Of a DNA stretch of 64,000 bases, positions 44,664 to 54,012 are shown piece by piece; position 1 is the stretch's first letter; every line of letters starts with the position of its first letter. The translations under genes were made by a program, and so were the position numbers. Below the pieces are notes generated by a model. The model ran no database searches and was not told where the DNA came from. It saw only the letters and a list, made by a program, of their open reading frames with translations. This DNA comes from Pseudomonas sp. stari2 (GTDB taxonomy: Bacteria; Pseudomonadota; Gammaproteobacteria; Pseudomonadales; Pseudomonadaceae), in assembly GCF_040760005.1 (NCBI RefSeq), contig NZ_CP099760.1:5984001-6048000 (forward strand). The letters are read 5' to 3'.

Positions 44664-46106
44664 ATGTTCGATTTCCACCCCCAGCTCAAGCAGCGCTTCG
44701 CTGCCTTGCGCACGGGCGCCGAGTTTTTTTCCCTGCGGTATGTACGCGAGTCCGGCCAGTACCTGTCGGTGCGCAAGAACGTCGCCGAACCGCCGAGCCT
44801 GAGCCGTGACGAAGGCGCAATGCTCACCGTTCGCGTCAACGGCGTCGAAGCCTACGCCGCAACCAATGACCTGTCGCAGCAAGGCCTGCAAGCCGCCCTC
44901 GAGCGCGCCGAACAGCAGGCCCGGCGGCTCAAGCTGCACGCCCTGCTCGACCTGAGCCAGCAGCCGGTGTCCAGCGACCGCGCCGACTACCTTTCACCCA
45001 ATCTGGAACAACCCTTCCCGTCCCTGAGCGAATGCTTCGAGCTGCTCGGCGCGGAATCCGCCTCGGTGCCCAAGGATGAGCGCCTGGTGAATTGGCAAGT
45101 GAGCATCGGCATCACCCACGTAGAACAGATCTACCTGAGCAGCGCCGGGGCCGAATTGCGCCAGGCCCAGCGCTTCGTTTATCCAGGCCTGGACGTCACC
45201 GCCTACGACGGCAACGACAGCCAGACCCGCAGCCTCGGCCGCGAGAACTTCGGCCAGCAGGGCGGCGCCGACGTGATCAGCCGCTGCGGCTTGATCGGCG
45301 CCGGCCCGCAAGTCGCCGATCAGGCGCTGCAACTGCTGCTCGCGCCAAATACCCCGCAAGGCCCGCGCGACCTGCTGTTGATGCCCGATCAGATGATGCT
45401 GCAGATCCACGAATCCATCGGCCATCCGCTGGAGCTCGACCGGATTCTCGGCGACGAGCGTAATTACGCCGGCACCAGCTTCGTCAAAGCCTCGGATTTT
45501 GGCAGCCTGCAATACGGCTCGAAACTGCTCAACGTGACCTTCGATCCGGACATTCCCGAAGAGCTGGCGAGTTACGGCCACGATGACGACGGCACCAGGG
45601 CCAGCAAGCAATTCCTGATTCGCGAAGGTCTGCTGGTGCGGCCGTTGGGCGGTGCGCTGTCGCAGTTCCGCGCGGGACTCGACGGTGTCGCCAACAGCCG
45701 CGCCTGCGGCTGGAACCGACCGCCGATCGACCGCATGGCCAATCTCAACATCGAACCGGGCGACCAGTCGCTGGAGCAACTGATCGGCGGGATTGAAAAC
45801 GGCATTCTGATGAGCACCAACCGTTCGTGGTCGATCGACGATGCACGCAACAAATTCCAGTTCGGCTGCGAATGGGGCCAGTTGATTGAAAACGGCGAAC
45901 TCAAGGGCGTCGTGAAGAATCCGAACTACCGGGGCATTTCCGCGCACTTCTGGAAGAGCCTGCGCGCGGTCGGCAACGCCGGCACCACCCAGGTGCTGGG
46001 CACGCCGAACTGCGGCAAGGGCGAACCGAACCAGGTGATTCGCGTCGGCCACGCTTCACCGGCCTGCGTGTTCAGCAATGTTGATGTGTTTGGGGGAGAC
46101 GCCTGA
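44664..46106 (+). CDS. TldD-like metalloprotease subunit
   Basis: A 480-residue protein of the TldD/PmbA family. The zinc site HExxxH is visible as IHESIGHPLELDR near 252, with the family phrase YAGTSFVKASDFGSLQYG near 275. TldD pairs with TldE to form a heterodimeric protease that degrades unfolded peptides and, in some bacteria, matures peptide antibiotics. AAGGAGG upstream supports the start at 44664. Its stop overlaps the partner start. Housekeeping tldD and pmbA in Pseudomonas usually lie elsewhere, so this linked pair is likely a paralogue. No precursor peptide is seen nearby. Confidence 0.82.
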   Translation: MFDFHPQLKQRFAALRTGAEFFSLRYVRESGQYLSVRKNVAEPPSLSRDEGAMLTVRVNGVEAYAATNDLSQQGLQAALERAEQQARRLKLHALLDLSQQPVSSDRADYLSPNLEQPFPSLSECFELLGAESASVPKDERLVNWQVSIGITHVEQIYLSSAGAELRQAQRFVYPGLDVTAYDGNDSQTRSLGRENFGQQGGADVISRCGLIGAGPQVADQALQLLLAPNTPQGPRDLLLMPDQMMLQIHESIGHPLELDRILGDERNYAGTSFVKASDFGSLQYGSKLLNVTFDPDIPEELASYGHDDDGTRASKQFLIREGLLVRPLGGALSQFRAGLDGVANSRACGWNRPPIDRMANLNIEPGDQSLEQLIGGIENGILMSTNRSWSIDDARNKFQFGCEWGQLIENGELKGVVKNPNYRGISAHFWKSLRAVGNAGTTQVLGTPNCGKGEPNQVIRVGHASPACVFSNVDVFGGDA

Positions 46107-47443
46107 TGAGTATTTCCAAGAGCCAGGTCGAGGCCTTCAAGGTGCTGGTCGACTGGCTGCGCGATGCCGTGCGCGAGCCGGAACAGTTCACGCTGAGTTA
46201 CGACGCCGAATCGTCGGCCTTCGTGCGTTTCAACCACGCCAAGGTGCGGCAGGCCGGGCAAGTGCAACAGGCGAATATCGGCCTGAAACTGATCGACGAC
46301 GGGCGGCATGCCGACCTGCACATCACCCTGTCCGGTGAGCAGGCCACCGACCTGCAACGCCTCGCCGAAGGCTTGCAACAACTGCGCGAAACCTTGCCGT
46401 TGCTGCCACAGGATCCATACCTGCTGCTCAACCACAACGGCTGGCAGAGCCAGAACGTGCAGGAACATCCGTTGCCGGACACCGAACAGGTCGTGGCTGA
46501 AATCGCTCAAGCGGCCGAAGGGCTGGATCTGGTCGGCTTCTATGCCGCCGGCCCGATCAGCCGTGGTTTCGCCAGTTCTTCCGGCGCGTTCGGCTGGCAT
46601 CAGGCCAACAGCTTCAACTTCGATTTCAGCCTGTTCCACGAAAACGGCGAAGCAGTGAAGGCCAGCTACGCCGGACATGACTGGAACAGCGAAGATTTCG
46701 CCAGACGCATCCAGCAGGCCCGCGAACAACTCGAGTTCCTCGGTCGCCCGTTGCGCACCCTGCCACCGGGACAATACCGCGCCTATCTGGCACCGGCAGC
46801 CCTGGAAGAAATCATGGGCATGCTGTGTTGGGGCGGTTTCTCGGCGCAGTCGATTGCCAGCAAGAGCAGTCCGTTGCAGAAGCTGTATGCCGGCGATCAG
46901 ACGTTCAGTCCACTGGTGTCCCTCGACGAGAAGGTCAGCGGTTCGCTGAGCCCGGCGTTCTCCAGCGAAGGTTACCCGCGCAGCGATCTGCGGTTGATCA
47001 TCGAAGGTAAAGCAGGTGATCAGTTGGTAGGTTCACGCAGTGCTGCCGAATACGGTCTGACTGCCAACGGTGCCGGCGGTGGCGAATCGCCGAGCGCGCT
47101 GAATATGGGCGCCGGTGATCTGCCGCAAGCGGAGATTCTCAAGCAACTGGGCACCGGGCTGTATATCAGCAACCTGTGGTACCTGAACTTCTCCGATCAA
47201 CCGGCGGCGCGCCTGACCGGCATGACCCGATTTGCCACGTTCTGGGTCGAGAATGGCGAGATTCAGGCACCGGTCAGCACCATGCGTTTCGACGACAGCG
47301 CCTACAGCTTGCTGGGTTCGCAACTGGAAGCGCTGACTGCCGAGCGCGAGTTGCTGCTGTCGGCGAGCACCTACAGCCAGCGCAATACCTCGTCGGCGTT
47401 GTTGCCGGGGGCGCTGGTGAGCCGCCTGACCTTGACTCTCTGA
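46106..47443 (+). CDS. TldE/PmbA-like protease partner
   Basis: A 445-residue PmbA/TldE-type protein starting at ATG 46106, one base inside the tldD-like stop. It has the family fold without the HExxxH motif, as usual for TldE. Conserved phrases are SFNFDFSLFHENGEAVKASYAG, LAPAALEEIMGMLCWGGFSAQ and LYISNLWYLNFSDQPAARLTGMTRFATFWVENGEI. It should form the non-catalytic half of the protease with the upstream product. Confidence 0.82.
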   Translation: MSISKSQVEAFKVLVDWLRDAVREPEQFTLSYDAESSAFVRFNHAKVRQAGQVQQANIGLKLIDDGRHADLHITLSGEQATDLQRLAEGLQQLRETLPLLPQDPYLLLNHNGWQSQNVQEHPLPDTEQVVAEIAQAAEGLDLVGFYAAGPISRGFASSSGAFGWHQANSFNFDFSLFHENGEAVKASYAGHDWNSEDFARRIQQAREQLEFLGRPLRTLPPGQYRAYLAPAALEEIMGMLCWGGFSAQSIASKSSPLQKLYAGDQTFSPLVSLDEKVSGSLSPAFSSEGYPRSDLRLIIEGKAGDQLVGSRSAAEYGLTANGAGGGESPSALNMGAGDLPQAEILKQLGTGLYISNLWYLNFSDQPAARLTGMTRFATFWVENGEIQAPVSTMRFDDSAYSLLGSQLEALTAERELLLSASTYSQRNTSSALLPGALVSRLTLTL

Positions 47444-47448
47444 TACAA

Positions 47449-47478
47449 ATCGTTCCCGCGCCTTGCGCGGGAACGATC
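47449..47478. repeat. Palindrome after the TldE-like gene (GATCGTTCCC family)
   Basis: ATCGTTCCCGCGC and GCGCGGGAACGAT are a perfect 13-bp inverted pair around CTT-type loop bases, six bases past the stop. It is the third copy of this repeat in the window. Confidence 0.55.
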
Positions 47479-47507
47479 ACTCACTGCCCCACACCACAAG
47501 AGGTTCC

Positions 47508-48947
47508 ATGCCCAACCGCCCGCCTCTCGACGCCATCACCGCCCGCTGGTTGCCGTGGGTCGTCGCCATCGCTTTTTTCATGCAGTCCCTCGACGGGACT
47601 ATCCTCAACACCGCCCTGCCGGCCATGGCCCGGGATCTGGCCGAAGACCCGCTGCGCATGCAAGGCGTGGTCATCGCCTACATGCTCACCGTGGCCCTGT
47701 TGATTCCGGCCTCGGGCTGGATCGCCGACCGCTTCGGCACCAAGAAGATCTTCTTCGGCGCGATCCTGCTGTTCAGCATCGGCTCGCTGCTCTGTGCCCT
47801 GTCGAGCAGCCTGTCCATGCTGGTCGGCGCTCGGGTAATCCAGGGTCTGGGCGGCGCGTTGATGCTGCCGGTCGGGCGACTGGTGGTGCTGCGCGCCTAC
47901 CCGCGTTCGGAGCTGGTGCGGATCATGGGCTTCATCACCATTCCCGGCCTGCTCGGCCCGCTGATCGGCCCGACCATGGGCGGCTGGATGGTGCAGTACC
48001 TGACGTGGCACTGGATCTTCCTGATCAACCTGCCGGTCGGCGTCATCGGCTGCTATGCAGTGTGGAAGTTCATTCCCGACCTGCGCGGCACCGAGCGCAC
48101 GCGCTTCGATAGCCTCGGTTTCCTGCTGTTCGGCGCGGCGATGATTCTCATCACCATCGCCATGGAAGGCCTTGGCGAATTGCATCTGCCGCACTTGCGG
48201 GTGATGTTGCTGCTGTTCGGTGGCATGGCGTGTCTGGCGGCGTACTGGCTGCGCGCCGGACGTGTCGAGAATCCGCTATTCGCGCCTTCGCTGTTCAAGA
48301 CCCGGACGTTTGCAGTAGGGATCATCGGCAACCTGTTCGCCCGTCTGGGCAGCGGCGCGTTGCCGTTTCTGGTGCCGTTGCTGCTGCAGGTGGCGCTTGG
48401 TTATTCACCGTCGCAGGCCGGGATGAGCATGCTGCCGCTGGCCGCCGCAGCGATGTTTGCCAAGTGGATGGCGCGGCCGCTGATCGAACGTCTCGGTTAT
48501 CGCATCGTGCTCACCGGCAACACGCTGGCGCTGGGGATCATGCTGGCGAGCATGGGTCTGGTCAGCGAGCAGACACCGTATTGGCTGTTGTTGTGCCTGC
48601 TGGCGATTCTCGGCGCGATCAACTCGCTGCAGTTCACCGCGATGAACACCGTGACCCTGATCGATCTCGACGACGCCAGCGCCAGCAGCGGCAACAGCCT
48701 GCTGTCGGTGGTTGCACAGTTGTCGCTGAGTCTCGGGGTGGCTTGCGCCGGTGCCTTGCTCGGCGGCTTCACGGCGGAAATCGGCAACGATGGCGTTGAA
48801 ACCGTGCTGGGTGCGTTCCAGCTGACGTTCGTGACGGTGGGTGTCATGGCGATGCTGGCCGCGACAATCTTCTCGCAACTCTCGAAAGAGGACGGCCGAC
48901 GCGTCAAACGTCCCGATGAACATCCGGACGAACACATCGAACATTAA
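47508..48947 (+). CDS. MFS drug exporter, DHA2 (EmrB/MdtD-like) family
   Basis: A 479-residue transporter with 14 or so predicted helices. It has the DHA2 signature FFMQSLDGTILNTALPAMARDL at residues 20-45, the motif A loop GWIADRFGTKKIF near 75 and GPTMGGWMVQYLTWHWIFLINLPVG (motif C/D region) near 155. AGAGG upstream supports ATG 47508. Close relatives are annotated MdtD, a multidrug/citrate-type exporter. No regulator sits beside it, so substrate is uncertain. Confidence 0.85.
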   Translation: MPNRPPLDAITARWLPWVVAIAFFMQSLDGTILNTALPAMARDLAEDPLRMQGVVIAYMLTVALLIPASGWIADRFGTKKIFFGAILLFSIGSLLCALSSSLSMLVGARVIQGLGGALMLPVGRLVVLRAYPRSELVRIMGFITIPGLLGPLIGPTMGGWMVQYLTWHWIFLINLPVGVIGCYAVWKFIPDLRGTERTRFDSLGFLLFGAAMILITIAMEGLGELHLPHLRVMLLLFGGMACLAAYWLRAGRVENPLFAPSLFKTRTFAVGIIGNLFARLGSGALPFLVPLLLQVALGYSPSQAGMSMLPLAAAAMFAKWMARPLIERLGYRIVLTGNTLALGIMLASMGLVSEQTPYWLLLCLLAILGAINSLQFTAMNTVTLIDLDDASASSGNSLLSVVAQLSLSLGVACAGALLGGFTAEIGNDGVETVLGAFQLTFVTVGVMAMLAATIFSQLSKEDGRRVKRPDEHPDEHIEH

Positions 48948-49027
48948 TCGCTGTTCGTCCAGAACTTTCGAGGAAAGTGGCACGGGGCTGCTACACTGCG
49001 CGACATTTTGTTTTGCAGGCCAGTCCC

Positions 49028-50413
49028 GTGACCACCATCGCCACCGCTTTTAATACTTTGCCGCTGTCCGCCGCCATGCTGGCTAACCTCGACTCCCTCG
49101 GTTATGCCCAGATGACGCCGATCCAGGCGCAGAGCTTGCCGGTGATCCTCAAGGGGATGGACCTGATCGCCCAGGCCAAGACCGGCAGCGGCAAGACCGC
49201 CGCGTTCGGCATCGGCCTGCTGAACCCGATCAATCCGCGCTACTTCGGTTGCCAGGCGCTGGTGATTTGCCCGACCCGTGAGCTCGCCGACCAGGTCGCC
49301 AAGGAAATCCGTCGTCTGGCCCGTGCCGAAGACAACATCAAGGTCCTGACCCTGTGCGGCGGCGTGGCGTTCGGCCCGCAGATCGCCTCGCTGGAGCACG
49401 GCGCGCACATCATCGTCGGCACGCCAGGCCGCATCCAGCAGCACCTGCGCAAGGGTTCGCTGGTCCTCGACGGCCTCAACACGCTGATCCTCGACGAAGC
49501 CGACCGCATGCTCGACATGGGTTTCTATGACGCCATCGAAGACATCATCGAGCAGACCCCGTCCCGTCGTCAGACCCTGCTGTTTTCGGCCACCTACCCG
49601 GTGGGCATCAAGCAACTGGCGTCGAAGTTCATGCGCGATCCGCAAACGGTGAAAGCCGAAGCGTTCCACGACGACACCCAGATCGAACAGCGCTTCTACG
49701 AGATCGCCCCGGAAGAACGCATGAGTGCGGTGACCAAGGTTCTGCACCACTTCCGTCCGGCCTCCACCGTGGCCTTCTGCTTCACCAAGCAGCAAGTGCA
49801 GGAAACCGTCGATCACCTGACCTCCAAGGGTATTTCCGCCGTCGGCCTGCACGGCGATCTGGAACAGCGTGATCGCGACCAGGTCCTGGCGATGTTCGCC
49901 AACCGCAGCACTTCGGTGCTGGTTGCCACCGACGTCGCCGCCCGTGGCCTGGACATCGACTCGCTGGACATGGTGATCAACGTCGAACTGGCCCGCGACT
50001 CGGAAATCCACATTCACCGCGTGGGCCGTACCGGGCGCGCGGGCGAGAAAGGCATCGCAGTCAGCCTGGTGGCGCCGTCCGAAGCGCATCGCGCGCAAGC
50101 CATCGAACAACTGCAGAAAACCCCGCTGAACTGGGATCAGGTGGACAACCTCAAGTCCCAGGGCGGTGCCCCGCTGCAACCGCCGATGAGCACGCTGTGC
50201 ATCGCTGGCGGGCGCAAGGACAAGGTGCGTCCGGGCGACATTCTTGGCGCTCTGACCGGTGAGGCCGGCATTCCGGGCGCCCAGGTCGGCAAGATCGCGA
50301 TCTTCGACTTCCAGTCCTATGTGGCCGTTGAACGCAGCGTGGTCATGCAGGCGCTGCAGCGTTTGAACAACGGCAAGATCAAGGGTCGTTCGCTGCGCGT
50401 ACGCGTTTTGTAA
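49028..50413 (+). CDS. dbpA: ATP-dependent RNA helicase DbpA
   Basis: A 461-residue DEAD-box helicase. Motif Q region is TPIQAQSLPVIL, motif I AKTGSGKTAA, motif II LDEADRMLDMGF, motif III FSATYP, motif VI HRVGRTGRAG. The C-terminal DbpA domain (from about 385) binds hairpin 92 of 23S rRNA, directing the enzyme to 50S ribosome assembly. The start is GTG at 49028 (translated MTTIATAFN); no better ATG exists in frame. It stands after the MFS gene and ends in a terminator. Confidence 0.93.
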   Translation: MTTIATAFNTLPLSAAMLANLDSLGYAQMTPIQAQSLPVILKGMDLIAQAKTGSGKTAAFGIGLLNPINPRYFGCQALVICPTRELADQVAKEIRRLARAEDNIKVLTLCGGVAFGPQIASLEHGAHIIVGTPGRIQQHLRKGSLVLDGLNTLILDEADRMLDMGFYDAIEDIIEQTPSRRQTLLFSATYPVGIKQLASKFMRDPQTVKAEAFHDDTQIEQRFYEIAPEERMSAVTKVLHHFRPASTVAFCFTKQQVQETVDHLTSKGISAVGLHGDLEQRDRDQVLAMFANRSTSVLVATDVAARGLDIDSLDMVINVELARDSEIHIHRVGRTGRAGEKGIAVSLVAPSEAHRAQAIEQLQKTPLNWDQVDNLKSQGGAPLQPPMSTLCIAGGRKDKVRPGDILGALTGEAGIPGAQVGKIAIFDFQSYVAVERSVVMQALQRLNNGKIKGRSLRVRVL

Positions 50414-50415
50414 GC

Positions 50416-50437
50416 GATCTTCCATCCAAGGAAGATC
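50416..50437 (+). terminator. Terminator-like hairpin after dbpA
   Basis: GATCTTCC-ATCCAA-GGAAGATC begins three bases past the dbpA stop. There is no T-tract, so strength is uncertain. Confidence 0.55.
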
Positions 50438-50438
50438 C

Positions 50439-50499
50439 CCTGTGGGAGCAGGCTTTCCCGCGATGCCGGACCTCATCGCGAGCAAGTTCGCTCCCACAG
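50439..50499. repeat. REP pair after dbpA
   Basis: CCTGTGGGAGCAGGCTTTCCCGCGA and TCGCGAGCAAGTTCGCTCCCACAG face each other across about 13 bases, an inverted Pseudomonas REP pair between dbpA and the flavoprotein gene. Confidence 0.85.
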
Positions 50500-50533
50500 T
50501 TTGTTTTGTGGTGAACAACGTGAGGACACCGTT

Positions 50534-51712
50534 TTGCGCTCTACCGAAGTCGTGATCATTGGCGCTGGCGCCGCAGGGTTGATGTGTGCACTGACCGCCG
50601 CCGGGCGCGGGCGTCAGGTGTTGCTGCTCGACCACGCGAACAAGGCCGGCAAGAAAATCCTGATGTCCGGCGGTGGTCGCTGCAACTTCACCAACATGTA
50701 CACCGAGCCGAGCAATTTCCTCTCGCAGAATTCGCATTTCTGCAAATCCGCGCTGGCCCGCTACACCCAGTGGGATTTCATCGGCATGGTCGCCAAACAT
50801 GGCGTGCCGTATCACGAGAAAAAACTCGGTCAGTTGTTCTGCGATAACAAATCCAGCGACATCCTCGGCATGCTCCTGGACGAGTGCGATCAGGTCGGCG
50901 TCAACCTGCACCTCGACACCTCGATCCAGACCATCGAAAAGGTTGAAGGCGGTTACCTGCTCGACACCACACTCGGCCAGATCCAGTGCCAGTCGCTGGT
51001 GATCGCCACCGGCGGGCTGTCGATCCCGACGCTGGGCGCGACCGGCTTCGGTTACCAGGTCGCCAAGCAATTCGGCCACGAGCTGCTGCCGACCCGCGCC
51101 GGGCTGGTGCCGTTCACCATCACCGACCAGCTCAAGGATTTGTGCACCGAACTGTCCGGCACCTCGGTGGATTGCCTGGTGAGCTGTAACGACCAAAGCT
51201 TTCGCGAGAACATCCTGTTCACTCACCGTGGTCTGAGCGGCCCGGCGATTCTGCAGATTTCCTCGTTCTGGGAACCTGGCGACACGGTAGAAATCAACCT
51301 GCTGCCCGACCACGACGCGGCGAGCTGGCTGCAACAGCAAACCGCCGAGCGTCCGAACAGCGAACTGAAAACCCTGCTCGGCGAAATCTTCACCAAGAAG
51401 ATGGCCAACCTGCTGGCGGACAACTGGTTCGTCTCCAAACCGATGAAGCAGTACACACACGCCGAACTGGCGGAGATTGCCGAGAAGCTCGGCAGCTGGA
51501 AAGTCGTCCCGGCCGGCACCGAAGGCTATCGCACCGCCGAAGTCACCCTCGGTGGTGTCGACACCCGCGAAGTATCCTCCAAGACCATGGAATCGCTGAA
51601 AAGCCCGGGTCTGTATTTCGTCGGCGAAGTACTGGACGTCACCGGACATCTGGGCGGTTTCAACTTCCAATGGGCGTGGGCATCGGGTTACGCGGCCGCG
51701 CAATACGTCTGA
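50534..51712 (+). CDS. BaiN/HI0933-like flavoprotein
   Basis: A 392-residue FAD-dependent protein. The dinucleotide motif is VIIGAGAAGLMCALTAAGRG at the start, followed by KILMSGGGRCNFTNM and ending with the family block VGEVLDVTGHLGGFNFQWAWASGYAAAQ. Structures of the HI0933 group are known, but the reaction is not; BaiN members reduce bile-acid-like enoates. The start is TTG 50534, since GAGGA lies seven bases before it and no suitable ATG exists. It stands alone between dbpA and the FUSC gene. Confidence 0.82.
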   Translation: MRSTEVVIIGAGAAGLMCALTAAGRGRQVLLLDHANKAGKKILMSGGGRCNFTNMYTEPSNFLSQNSHFCKSALARYTQWDFIGMVAKHGVPYHEKKLGQLFCDNKSSDILGMLLDECDQVGVNLHLDTSIQTIEKVEGGYLLDTTLGQIQCQSLVIATGGLSIPTLGATGFGYQVAKQFGHELLPTRAGLVPFTITDQLKDLCTELSGTSVDCLVSCNDQSFRENILFTHRGLSGPAILQISSFWEPGDTVEINLLPDHDAASWLQQQTAERPNSELKTLLGEIFTKKMANLLADNWFVSKPMKQYTHAELAEIAEKLGSWKVVPAGTEGYRTAEVTLGGVDTREVSSKTMESLKSPGLYFVGEVLDVTGHLGGFNFQWAWASGYAAAQYV

Positions 51713-51822
51713 TTCGAAGGCCGTGCGGAACACTTTTTGCTGTCAGATGTGATCGGCGCCATTGCGTCGGCGTCATTACTGGCTCAATTTAGCGGCATCG
51801 CCTCGGAAGGCCTTCGCACTTC

Positions 51823-54006
51823 ATGTCCTCGACCTCGTTTCGTCAGTCTTTGCGGCGCCTGTGGGCGCTGGATAAATTCAGCTACAGCGTGCGGGTGTTC
51901 ATCGCCCTGACCGGCAGCATGGCGCTGTGCTGGTATCAGGATGAAATGGGGCTGCTGATCCCGTTGTTCCTCGGGATCATCGCCAGCGCCCTGGCCGAGA
52001 CCGACGACAGCTGGCAGGGCCGCCTCAACGCACTGGCGGTAACGCTGGTGTGTTTCAGCGTCGCCGCGCTGTCGGTGGAACTGCTGTTCCCCTACCCCAT
52101 CGTGTTCGTCATCGCTCTGGCGCTGGCCAGTTTCGGCCTGACCATGCTCGGTGCGCTCGGCGAGCGTTACGGGGCGATTGCTTCGGCGACGCTGATTCTT
52201 TCCGTCTACACCATGATCGGCGTTGACCAGCGTGGTGGCGCGGTCACGGATTTCTGGCACGAACCGATGCTGCTGGTGGCCGGTGCCGCGTGGTACGGCC
52301 TGCTGTCGGTGCTGTGGCAGGCGATGTTTTCCAACCAGCCGGTGCAGCAGAGCCTGGCGCGACTGTTCCGTGAGCTGGGTTATTACCTGAAGCTGAAAGC
52401 CTCGCTGTTCGAGCCGATCCGTCAGTTGGACGTCGAAGCGCGGCGCCTGGAACTGGCCCAACAAAACGGCCGCGTCGTGGCGGCACTGAACAGCGCCAAG
52501 GAAATCATTCTCCATCGGGTCGGCAACGGCCGCCCGGGCTCGAAAGTCAGCCGCTACCTGAAGTTGTACTTCCTCGCTCAGGACATTCACGAGCGCGCCA
52601 GTTCTTCGCATTACCCTTACAACGCGTTGGCCGAGGCGTTCTTTCACAGCGACGTGCTGTTCCGCTGCCAGCGCCTGCTGCGCCAACAAGGCAAGGCCTG
52701 CCGGGCGCTGGCCGAGTCGATCCAGATGCGCCAGCCGTTCATCTACGACGCGACATTCGCCGAAGCCCTGAGTGACCTGCACGCCTCCCTCGAACACCTG
52801 CGCATCCAGAGCAACCCGGCCTGGCGCGGGCTGCTGCGTTCGCTGCGGGCGCTGGCGGCCAACCTCGGCACCCTCGACCGTTTACTCAGCGATGCCAGCA
52901 ACCCGGATGCGCTGGCCGATGCCACCGACAGCAGCCTGCTCGACCGCTCGCCGCGCAACTTCAAGGATGTGCTGACGCGCCTGCGCACGCAGCTGACGCC
53001 CACGTCATTGTTGTTCCGCCATGCCCTGCGCCTGCCGCTGGCGCTGAGTATCGGGTACGGCATGGTGCATCTGATTCACCCGTCACAGGGTTATTGGATC
53101 ATCCTCACCACGCTGTTCGTCTGCCAGCCAAACTATGGCGCCACCCGGCGCAAACTCGGCCAGCGGATTCTCGGCACCGCCATCGGCCTGACCATCGCCT
53201 GGGCGCTGTTCGATCTGTTCCCGAGCCCGCTGGTGCAGTCGTGTTTCGCTATCGCCGCCGGGGTGGTGTTCTTTACCAACCGCACCACCCGCTACACCGT
53301 GGCGACCGCCGCGATCACGATCATGGTGCTGTTCTGCTTCAATCAGGTCGGCGACGGTTACGGGCTGTTTGTCCCGCGCCTGTTCGATACCCTGCTCGGC
53401 AGCCTGATCGCAGGCCTGACGGTGATCCTGTTCCTGCCGGACTGGCAGGGTCGGCGCCTGAACAAGGTGCTGGCCAACACCCTGACCTGCAACAGCATCT
53501 ACCTGCGCCAGATCATGCAGCAATACGCCGCCGGCAAGAGCGACGACCTCGCCTATCGTCTCGCCCGGCGCAACGCGCACAACGCCGACGCGGCGCTGTC
53601 GACCACGCTGGCGAACATGCTGATGGAACCGGGGCATTTCCGGAAGGAGGCCGACGTCGGTTTCCGCTTCCTGGTGCTGTCGCACACCCTGCTCAGTTAT
53701 CTGTCAGGCCTCGGCGCGCACCGGGAAACCCAGTTGCCGGCCGAGGTGCGTGAGCATCTGATCGATGGCGCCGGGGTGAAACTGGCCAACAGCATCGATG
53801 AAATCGCCCAGGGTCTGGCAAGCAAACAGCCTATTGCGATCCAGAGCGATGAAGAAGAAGCGCTGGCCAATGAGCTTGAGCAAATGGCGGACGAGATCGA
53901 TGAAGGCCAGCGGCTGGTGCAGACGCAACTGGCGTTGATCTGCCGTCAGCTAGGCCCGTTGCGCACGCTGGCTGCGCACCTGATCAAGGATACCGCCGAG
54001 GATTGA
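51823..54006 (+). CDS. yccS: FUSC-family inner-membrane protein (YccS-like)
   Basis: A 727-residue membrane protein with two blocks of about five helices, at residues 20-160 and 390-530. A cytosolic domain sits between them, and a charged C-terminal helix bundle follows. This is the architecture of YccS/YhfK and the aromatic-acid efflux (AaeB-like) FUSC group. The phrase HPSQGYWIILTTLFVCQPNYGATRRKLGQRILGTAIG marks the second membrane block. Efflux of small organic acids is the usual guess. It is convergent with the periplasmic binding-protein gene, six bases away. Confidence 0.82.
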   Translation: MSSTSFRQSLRRLWALDKFSYSVRVFIALTGSMALCWYQDEMGLLIPLFLGIIASALAETDDSWQGRLNALAVTLVCFSVAALSVELLFPYPIVFVIALALASFGLTMLGALGERYGAIASATLILSVYTMIGVDQRGGAVTDFWHEPMLLVAGAAWYGLLSVLWQAMFSNQPVQQSLARLFRELGYYLKLKASLFEPIRQLDVEARRLELAQQNGRVVAALNSAKEIILHRVGNGRPGSKVSRYLKLYFLAQDIHERASSSHYPYNALAEAFFHSDVLFRCQRLLRQQGKACRALAESIQMRQPFIYDATFAEALSDLHASLEHLRIQSNPAWRGLLRSLRALAANLGTLDRLLSDASNPDALADATDSSLLDRSPRNFKDVLTRLRTQLTPTSLLFRHALRLPLALSIGYGMVHLIHPSQGYWIILTTLFVCQPNYGATRRKLGQRILGTAIGLTIAWALFDLFPSPLVQSCFAIAAGVVFFTNRTTRYTVATAAITIMVLFCFNQVGDGYGLFVPRLFDTLLGSLIAGLTVILFLPDWQGRRLNKVLANTLTCNSIYLRQIMQQYAAGKSDDLAYRLARRNAHNADAALSTTLANMLMEPGHFRKEADVGFRFLVLSHTLLSYLSGLGAHRETQLPAEVREHLIDGAGVKLANSIDEIAQGLASKQPIAIQSDEEEALANELEQMADEIDEGQRLVQTQLALICRQLGPLRTLAAHLIKDTAED

Positions 54007-54012
54007 GTCGTT

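Noticed and set aside
48944-51733. 929-codon open frame antisense to dbpA and the BaiN-like gene
   Set aside because: Both plus-strand genes have complete motif sets; the antisense frame has none.
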